Positions 1-9,500 of a DNA stretch of 64,000 bases are shown here, piece by piece (positions within the stretch are counted from its first letter, which is position 1; each line of letters begins with the position of its first letter). The stretch comes from Aculops lycopersici (lineage: Eukaryota; Arthropoda; Arachnida; Trombidiformes; Eriophyidae), in NCBI GenBank assembly GCA_015350385.1, contig WNKI01000002.1, positions 960,702-1,024,701 of the forward strand. The letters are read 5' to 3'. The notes beneath the pieces are model-generated. The model was not told the DNA's origin. It was given only the letters and a program-made list of their open reading frames with translations, and made no database searches. Made by a program: the position numbers and the translations under genes.

Positions 1-1048
1 CTGCAGACAAGGCTATCGGCTCTTCTAATCAACTACCTGCTCAGTCCAACATCATCTCTCTCTTCCTCTTGCTTTCGAACCATTGAGCTGGCGCCTCGGC
101 TACTTGGATCCAACTTTTATCCATCGGGCACACAACACTAACAAGTAAGCGATGAATATGATAATTTCTTTCTCTCTGGACCCATAAGGAAAATAAAGTT
201 GGCCGCTTGATGGGGGGTACAGTCGATCTATCTCGGTTTAGTAACCCACCTACCTGCCTACCTGTTGCCCGCTTGCACTCTATTAATACGGAGATAGTAC
301 TACCTGGTGGTGGTGGTGCTATCACCTTATTGCTGATGTTGGCCAAGTTTAAGTTTATTTTGAGCGCTCTAGCTTTGGGACCAATCAAAACACATAATGA
401 TCTGGCTCGCTTATTGGTCTGCTCATTTGGCCAACCAACTACCTGCGGCTGTCGCCACTAAATACTCGCCGCTGCTGCCACTTTGGGCGCCGCAACCAGT
501 AGAGTTCCAGCAACAGGAGAAATTAATAGTTTTATGCTTGCATTGTACCTGCAGATGGGAGTTGTAGTTCCTCCTTCGTCCGTAGATTAGATAGGAAATT
601 GATCGCCTGCTCGGCTGCTGACTATGAACTTTTTCCACAAATGACCATCCAAACTGATGAACTGTGAGCTGCTAATGGTTCCCTTGTTACCTGGCTGCCC
701 AAGATTAGCAACAGCTTCCACAAGTGGGAGTCGGCGATTACGTAAATCAAACTCTCGCGCCGCCACCGAAGCCACCAAAGTCGCTGGCGCCGCCAGGTGA
801 GCCTAATTTATTGCCCCTCGATGTCTAGTTAATCTATTTGCAAAAGGCTAACCCTTAGACTTCTCTCCAGCTGAATGTTAAGTATTAGCTTGGCTCACCT
901 GGTATAAGAGAAACAATTAAGCAAGAAGATGAGATTGGCATCATCACGGTTGCTTTCGCATCATACCTCTGCCGCAGCGGCCAACGACTTGTCATACAAA
1001 GAAGAAGGACATCGAGAGAGAGGGAGCGAGTCGATGAAGGAAATGATC

Positions 1049-1077
1049 GTTGTGCCATTCGAAACCAATGGCACAAC
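1049..1077. repeat. Perfect 11-bp inverted repeat, 7-nt loop
   Basis: Arms at 1049-1059 and 1067-1077 are exact reverse complements (GTTGTGCCATT / AATGGCACAAC) around a 7-nt spacer. No function can be assigned from sequence. Confidence 0.7.
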
Positions 1078-1302
1078 TGGCGCCATCAGGTGGCCAATGG
1101 CCAGAAAGATTTGCTCACAACTTTTCGAACAAAAAGCAAACATTGAAAAGTTATGCAAATTAATTTTACCCTCCGAACTGCACTTTATTTACTTTCCTCT
1201 CTTGTGCTCCTTTGAAAAACACTAAAAATATATCGACCATGCGCCGAGTATATTTACCTGTCCGATTGCATAACTCGGGCGTCGATCTAACGCGATCTTC
1301 AT

Positions 1303-1344
1303 CGAAAAGTTAGTCAATTGGAGCAGCAATTGACTAACTTTTCG
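1303..1344. repeat. Perfect 18-bp inverted repeat, 6-nt loop
   Basis: Arm 1303-1320 (CGAAAAGTTAGTCAATTG) is an exact reverse complement of 1327-1344, separated by GAGCAG. The hairpin is isolated in gene-free DNA. It is shorter than a typical animal microRNA precursor, so its role is open. Confidence 0.85.
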
Positions 1345-4300
1345 CATTCATCATAAGCGAGCGTCAGTTGATTTAATGAACTGGCCACGCGGACGTGACA
1401 TCCCGAAAAATGTCAAAAACAAAATGGTTAACCCGGCACCACTTGGCCCAGTTCATTAACTTGACCGTTAACTCAGTTAACTTTTTCACTTCAATCCACT
1501 GCAGTCGATTTCTGCTCACTTGACTCCACAACACCAGCCACTTGGGCTGACAAACTCGTCGCCAACGCCAACCGACGACAAGTGTTCTTTTTGGCTGCGA
1601 GGTGGTCGCATCGGAAATCCCGATGAGCTAAGCCCTCGATCTATTAGGCTGCCTCTGGTTTAGCTTGTTGGAGAGGAAAGTGTAAACAAGCAAAAGTGTC
1701 ACGGTTAAAGTGGTGGCAGCTTGTTGGCGCCAACGTTGTGATTAACTGCCTGTTAGACTGGGAGTAGATTAATCGAGAGCATAATTTGTATGCATCTAAG
1801 GGGCGAAAAAGTCTCTCAAAAAAGACACAAGAGTCACCATGAGAAGCATTGGACGAAATTGGAGCATCTCATGGTCGCAGACTTGGAGAGAGGGGGACTT
1901 GAATCATACCAAACTTCTCGACTAGCCACTTGGTTCTCATTATGTCGCCGCCATTCGAGTAGAAGGAGTCCATTAGCGGGGTGGGTAGCTCACTAACTGC
2001 GAGCAGTTGCTTGCACAACCAACCACTCGTTTTTGCTCACAGGTGATGGCTGGCTGGCTGCTTGGTCGAGAGAGATTATTTATGGTCTGTCGACTCCCTC
2101 GCCTCTTCAACTTGTCTCCAGATTTCTGATTTTTGATTCCTGATAACTACTCAAGCTTACAACAACTTTGCTCAAAACTTCTGCTGAGCACCCATCATAG
2201 CGAGCGAGACAATCGACAACCTGTTTGGCATTCATGTGCTCACTTTACTTTGCTTGGTTTCCGAGAGATTTGAAAGTGTCGGGGGTGAAATGAGCAAAGG
2301 AGACAAGATCAATTGGGTTACTTACTCAACTTGGAAATTCGATTTTCAGCATCAAAACTTTCCAAATTTCCAATTCAAACTGTGAACGCTAAACGTTGAA
2401 CGATCCAATTTATTCCAATTGACCACACTAAACTGGCAGTCAATTAAAGTATGACGAGCTCACATGTATAATAAATATATATAGTCGCAGTTTGGCAGTG
2501 CAATTAAGCGCACGAATGCCTCAGTTACCTTTGACCAACTCGGTTGCTCATCTTATTTTGCAACTTTTAGCTCGCCAACTAGGTCTCGGCTTTTGGTCAG
2601 CCACTTGAGATTCAGATTAGATTGTCAATCATCCGGGAGGAGGGTAAACTCCCACCGCCGATACCCAAGAAGCATAAGACAGAACGAAAGAAATCGGTCA
2701 CTCAGAAAAAAGATAGATAGTTGGATAACCAGCAACAACAAGTAGTTTAAATAGCAAAAATCTACTACTCATACTGTTACTTGTTGATGATCAACTACAA
2801 CACAAGCAAACGTGCGACTCAACGCGCGCGCGACTCAATTAACAAGCAATAAAACTCACTCAAGAATTGGTCAAAATAAATAACGACTTGCAAAGGTAGT
2901 TAGTGTTGCAGGCAGGTAGTTGGCTCAATTAGTTTGCCTGCTGGTGGTTTTAGTTGCGACGGTTGCCACAATATTCGGCAAACTTGCTGAAGACTACCAC
3001 TCGGCTGATGATATTGATATGCGCTCCCAAGTTTGCCTCGCTCAGATCTAGAGGAAAAACAGAGCAACCAAAATCAACTAAACCTGCCTAGCTCCAGCCC
3101 AAAACACTGATTTTCTGTGGCGAGAGGCGACTAGTTGCTCTTGTTTCTTACTGTTGTCCTTACTGTTTGTTTGACTTATCCACTGCGAAGAGGCAGAAGA
3201 GATGAGGAGAAGACGAATGAGAAGAAGAAAAAGTTACCTGTAAAGTTACGACTAGCTCAGTTCAGTTTGATTCGGTTTGGTTTGGTTTGGTTCAATATAA
3301 CTAGCAGCAGTGGTGGTGGTGTTTAGTTGTTGTGTCTCCCTCTTATCTACTGGAAACGATCAACTTGCGGGCGAGCTAATGATTTGGCCAACTAACTCGA
3401 GTTCAACTCACAAAACGACAGTCAGTTGGTCAGTCGAATTAATGTTAAAAGAGCAACAGTTTGTGGACTTAAACAAACTCGCACACTAAACTGACCACAA
3501 GCGCGACGTCGACATCAACACCAAATTGGCTTGGCGCGTAGTTCAAGTTTAGTTCTATGTGTGTTGTTTTGATGCTTGGTTGGTTTGACTTCCAAATAGA
3601 AAGTCCAAATTCGACTTTGAAACTTTAAAGATTGATGATAACCTGCGATGAACTAACAGCATTTAGAGCAACGAAGGAGGAGGAACTAGCATTAATCCGA
3701 GAAAAGGTAGGCGACGCATCGAATGGAATCGCATCGCATGGTCGTCAAGTCTTCTGCTTTTTGGCATACTACTCGAGGCAACGCATTCACAGACACCAGT
3801 TGATCGAGCCACGACCAAGCAAACACACCTCGTCGACCTCACAGATGGTTGATACCTCATTGTATGTAGCTTGTTCAAGTTCAAATTTGAGAAAGAATCC
3901 ACCTGTTTAATTATAGTATCACATTTCAATGAGTAAAAAAATTTGCCACCCCAGCGAGCGTATCCCCTGCGCTCACAGGTAACTCGTTATCTCTCAGTGC
4001 AATAATCTTTCAGTTGTTTTGGTCAGTCCGTTGAGTCTAATGATTAGGTAACTCTGATGTCGAATGAGTAGCCGAAGCGGCAATAGTTTAGCTGATTAGT
4101 TTACTACCAGCAAACAATTTGGCCACCAACGACCACTGATCAGTGGACGACGATGAAAATTTGCACGCACTACAACTCGTTTACCAAATGGCCTCTAGCC
4201 CCAAGCGGCTGAGTTGGCCATTTGACTTACACAGCGAGCTCAGTTATGCAAACGTGCAACATTCAGCTTGCGTTCAGAAACGAATGGACAATTTGCAATG

Positions 4301-6203
4301 TCAACTGTATTCGACTGACCAGCTTACACGTAGAGTTTTGGCCTCGTCAATTGAATCTTTAATGCACCTTTAAACTATCCAACTTTACAAATGATTCCAA
4401 CATAATGCCCGTTTGTGCTCACGTAGCGCAATAATGTCGTAGCCAACTCGCGTTGTCGCACTGGAATTTACCTTTGAAAACTAGAGCAAACCACAGCGGC
4501 GGCGGCGGCGACGACGACGACGACAAACTTTTGGGCTTGACTTGGTCAACTATTTAGCTGCTGGTTGATCCACAACCAAAATGCCCACTAAACCCCAGCT
4601 TGCTAGCCTATGTTTGCTCTTTTCTCGTCTGTTCAACTGCTGAGACTGCGACTTCAACGAACAGAGACAAGACAAACAAAAGGGGGAATCCAATTGTGTG
4701 CTGCCGCTAAACCAAAATGACCTCACCGTTTGGCCGACTGGCAAGCGTCAAGAAATATTACCCAATTTCCTCAGGCGCTTGTAAGCTAGAATTTACGTTA
4801 AGTTGCGTAGTAATAATGACTACGCCGCTTTGCGGCATTAAACTTCTATCTCGAGCTCGTCATAGTTTACCGGTCATTTTAGTCTAGTTTGGTTTGGTTT
4901 GGTTTAGTGAATGGAAAAGCGACTCATGAGCTCAAGCGTTCGCTTTTGTTCAAACTCGAGCCGGTATTCGGGGAAACCTCAAGGCAACTGGACAACTTTA
5001 AGCAAACCCTCCACCAACTACAACTACAACCACAACAACAATAGCTACAGCGATGGCAACACGCACACAATGAGACTGTGGCCCTTGATGAGCCCCAGAG
5101 GTTTAAGGGTTGCGATCCAGTTATAATCATGCGGCCAACTTCCGTTTCCGGTGCTCGCGAGTTCAAGCAAGCTATTCTCTCCCTTCTCGACTCTAGACGA
5201 GAAAAGGACGGGGCGAGACACAATTCAGAAACACAACAGACGTCTGAGTAAACTTGGTAATACTTTAACTTTAATACGCTCGCCTCGAGGCTCGAAAATT
5301 TTCCCTCCACCTCGCGAACCCGAGAGTCTCAGGTTTGCCAACTCCAAGAGCACAAACTCTGGGGACCTACTTGAGTCGTCAGGTCACAATAGCGACGGCA
5401 ATGGGTGTAGCAGCGGCATTAGCAATTGTAAGCCTTCAGGATATTTGCCCGACGATTGCAAACTGCAAGCCCATCGAATGTGTATATCCAATTGAGAGTT
5501 CAGCATACAAGCCGCCGAGCAAATGAGCAGCAGCGACAGCAGAAACAACAGCTTGGCCTGACAACCCCACTTCCGGTGCGCAAACACACATATTGGCTCC
5601 TGAGTTGTTGCTGCTACTGTATTAGTTGGCGTGTTTGCTATGAGGCAAGAGACTAAATAACTAAATAATCAGCAGCAACAACAACTAAAGACGCAGCAAT
5701 GAAAACAAAACTGCCAACCCAACTGCTGATTGGCTTCTTCCGCTCAACTGCTCATCGCGCCACTCGCCTCCCTGATCTCCAACTTCTTTTCAACCAACTT
5801 TCTCGCCTCGAGCAACCGACTTGCAGTTTTGTGTTTGCTTATTTGCTTATAAATTTGTATCAATCGCCTCGATGTTTGAATGCCAAAAGAACAAACGATT
5901 CGATTAACTTCCGGTTCGCTGAGTAGATGAAGTATTGCCACTGAAATTTCTTTACAGGTATTCAAAACTTACCTGTACTATCGAGTGGTACCATCGACAT
6001 TGACATCTAGCTGTCATTCTTGTATATTTGTCATGCAAGTGATCATATAAAAAACTACCACTTGTTTGTGCCACACCCCTGCGACCAAGAGGGACAAATC
6101 TTTCAATATGAGCAGTGGTGCTGCCACCTATGTAGCGGCCGGTCGTCAATCATGTAATATGGCACACTAATTACAATTAGTTACATCAACTCAACATATT
6201 GTC

Positions 6204-6208
6204 GCTAG
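6204..6208. repeat. Target-site duplication, left copy (GCTAG)
   Basis: GCTAG lies directly before the TG of the 5' LTR and recurs directly after the CA of the 3' LTR at 12570-12574. A 5-bp duplication is the usual signature of LTR-element integration and marks the outer limits of the insertion. Confidence 0.9.
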
Positions 6209-6324
6209 TGTTACTAATTACATTGTCATCTGTAGTTTGAACTTCTCTCTCGAGAGAGACGAGCTTGTGCTCGTCTCTCTCTTCCAATAAAGTCAGTCCC
6301 AATATGTCCCTTGTCCGTTTAACA
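6209..6324 (+). repeat. 5' LTR (116 bp)
   Basis: The LTR begins TGTTACTAATT and ends GTTTAACA. It contains a perfect 13-bp stem with TTGT loop (arms 6252-6264 and 6269-6281, GAGAGAGACGAGC and its complement) followed by AATAAA at 6286-6291, a likely polyadenylation signal. No TATA box is evident. 116 bp is short for a copia-family LTR. Confidence 0.95.
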
Positions 6325-6333
6325 TGGTAGCAG
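6325..6333 (+). other. Minus-strand primer-binding site (initiator tRNA-Met)
   Basis: TGGTAGCAG starts directly after the LTR with no spacer. It is complementary to the 3' end of metazoan initiator tRNA-Met (…CTGCTACCA). The match is about nine bases before it degrades, so priming by full-length tRNA-Met 3' end is the simplest reading. Confidence 0.8.
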
Positions 6334-6526
6334 GGAAAACAATTTAACTTTTCTTTTTGTTGTTTTTTTTAGAAATCCTGTATTAACGTATGCAGAAAAA
6401 TTAGGACACCCAATAATTATTAGACCAAGAAAATCAAGACACCGACCAAAATCACAGACAATCAAGACACCACAAAATCACAGACAATCAAGACAAATCA
6501 CAGAAATCAAGTTAAAAAATCGACCT

Positions 6527-9500
6527 ATGTCAGATACATCTGATCGAGAAATCAAAGATCTTCTTCAACTATCACCAATCAAGACAATGGAGAAGGCTAT
6601 CGATTATGCTCCAGTGAACATGACAGGTTTCACCAAGCTAACTTCATCCAACTTTAGCGCTTGGAAATGGAGCCTGCGCAATCTGTTTAAGGACCAAAAC
6701 CTTTATGATTGCATCACCGTCAACAACATCACCGATCCCCGCAAGGAGAGTCGTGCTCTCAACATTCTGGGCCAAACGTTATCCGACGAGATCAAGAACA
6801 AGGTTATCCATTGCACGACATCCTACTCTCTCTACACAGAGATCGAGTCAATCTTTGTCAACACTTCTTCGTTTCAAGCAACACAGTTGCACATGCAACT
6901 TTCGGGCTTAAAATTTAAGCCAAACAACATCGACGTTGGTCTCTCTGAAGTTCTGGGTTCAGTTGCCCAACTAAAGAATCTCGGAGAACCGATGACCGAT
7001 CGTCATGTTGAAGGAGTCATTCTTAGTGCGCTTCCGCCCTCCTTCCGTACCTTCATCACCGTATGGAAAGGTAAACAGCCAAGTGAGAGAACCCTGACCA
7101 ATTTGGCCAACTCGATTCGAGCCGAAATCGAAGACAACAAATTCTTCGAAAACAAAACCGAGAAGGCTCTAGTTGGCAGAGAGGTTCCAAAGCGAGATTC
7201 CGAGGCCCAAGCAAGCAAGCGATTCCGTGGCGACTGTAATTACTGCAAGAAGCCGGGGCATATGGTTCGTGATTGCCGGAAACTAAAGAAGAAGAAGGAG
7301 CTTGATGCCAAGCAATCCGGTAGCGTTCCGAAAGTCGAGCCAACCAAGGCGGACACCTCCAATAAGAACAAAAACGCGGAAGCTGGATTCATGGCCGTGG
7401 ACAGCAATGTCACTCTTCAAGCATCGCAATGGCTTGCCGATAGTGGAGCATCTCGCCATATGACTCCGCATAAGCAATGGTTTCACTCCTATCTTGAATT
7501 CGACGAGCCAATCAACTTCGCTATGGGAAACGACACCACAATCCAAGCCTACGGTTCAGGGGATATAGAGACAACAGCCGGCACCATTCATCAAGTTTAT
7601 TATGTGCCAGAAGTATCCACTAACTTGTTCTCTATATCATCAGCCGCTCGTCGTGGCATAACCGTCAACTACGATCAAGATGGAGTATCTCTGTACTCCA
7701 ATGACAAACTCCTAATCCGAGGCGAGCTGATCGACACTCTCTACGTACTGGAATTTGAAATTTGTGCTGAATACCAACAGGTTTTTGTAGCCCGAAGCGA
7801 GGCCCACTGGCACGCGATCTTGGGTCACATTTCGAAGAGCTCGATCAAGGACATCGCCAAAAGTGGAGCTATCAAAGACCTCAAAATCTCGAGCAATGAC
7901 AGTCAAACCTGCGCTGACTGTGCATTGAACAAACAACACGCTAGATCCCATCCAACACGCACCACTCCTAGGTCCAGCACCCCCGGTGAGACAATCCATT
8001 TTGACACCGTGGGGCCAATCAAGATCACCTCAATTGGAGGAAACAAGTACTTTGTTCTAGCCAAAGACGAAGCGTCGGGCTTCCGTCATGTCGCCTTCGT
8101 CTCGAAGAAAGAATTTGTTCCAATCAAGGTACGCAATATTCTCCAATCCATCAAACTTGACCTAGGGAAGCTACCCACCAAGATCTTCTCAGACAATGGC
8201 ACCGAGTATGTTAACCACAAACTTAGTGAATTTTTAGAGGACAATTCAATTCTCCACGACCGATCCGTACGATACACACCTCAACAAAACGGACTCATAG
8301 AGCGCGATATCCGTACCATTGTCGAGGCTGCACGAACCATGCTGAACGCATCAAAGCTAAAACCAGGGTTGTGGGCAGAAGCCGTAAATTCAGCCGTATA
8401 CCTATTGAATAGAGTACCGAAGAGCACCAATCCAATGATCACCCCATTTGAACTATGGTATAAACGTAAACCATCAGCTAATCATCTGCATGTCTTCGGC
8501 TGCCCTGTCGTTACCAAAACTCCCAAGCCATACATTGGTCACAAATTTGCAGAAACCGGCAAAGTTCAATATTTTGTTGGTTACACCGAACGTACATTCA
8601 CCTTCCGGATTTATGATCCTGAAGATGATTGCGTGAGAACTGAGTGCAACTTGAAGTTTTTAGATACATCCGTCATTCAATCTCAGTCACCCGCCCAAGG
8701 AAACGTACCAGAGCTCATTGATTCCAATCCAATCATCTATGCAAGTGACTACTCACCGCAAATAGAGGAGCTAGAAGTCGATGATGACAAGTCATATGTG
8801 AGCGCCGCCGACATGGATCACATCGAGATCCAAGAGGAACCCGAACAAGTCACTGGGGAATCAATACCGACAACAGTCGACGAATCCAATCAAGATCGTG
8901 AAGACAGTACAAACAGACCGAACATCGTTCAGGAAGAAACTGGATCCGATTCCCAGCATGCTCCTACTACCAACAAGCTCCTGAAGAGGTTACTTATCGA
9001 TGACAAACTACCCGAGGTAGTAGGACGTCGACTTCGTAACCGAGAACAGGTTAACATTTGCAAGGTTGACTTGTCGGAGGATCCATCCAACTACAAAGAC
9101 GCGATGACCCGACCTGATCGCGACCTCTGGCTCAAAGCAATGAAAGAGGAAATGGATTCAATGAGCAAGACCCAAGTTTGGCGACTCGTTGACAAACCAG
9201 CCGAAGCTAACTTGATATCGAATCGCTGGGTTTTCAAATCAAAGAGGGGACCAGAAGGAATCAGATACAGAGCAAGATTTGTCGCACGTGGCTTTAGCCA
9301 AATTCCCGGAGTTGATTACAGCGAGACATACTCGCCCGTAGTCAATATGCTTTCAGTAAGATTGCTACTAGCCTACGCATCTCTGGTTCACCTCAACATC
9401 AAGCAATTTGACGTTAAAACTGCCTTCCTCTATGGCGACATAGAGGAAGACCTGTTCATGACGCAACCGGAAGGATTTGAGGATGGCAGCAAGCGAGTCT

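Larger units (their letters stand above)
1..6203. other. Gene-free region left of the retrotransposon
   Basis: I see no reading frame here that resembles a known protein or has convincing coding character; open frames are short and overlap on both strands. The DNA is rich in short words such as CAGGT/ACCTG, TTGGTTTGG runs (near 3270 and 4885), GAGAGA and a CGG/CGA-type run near 4500. It carries perfect inverted repeats at 1049-1077 and 1303-1344. It may be regulatory or intronic DNA of a gene outside the window; that is inference. Confidence 0.6.
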
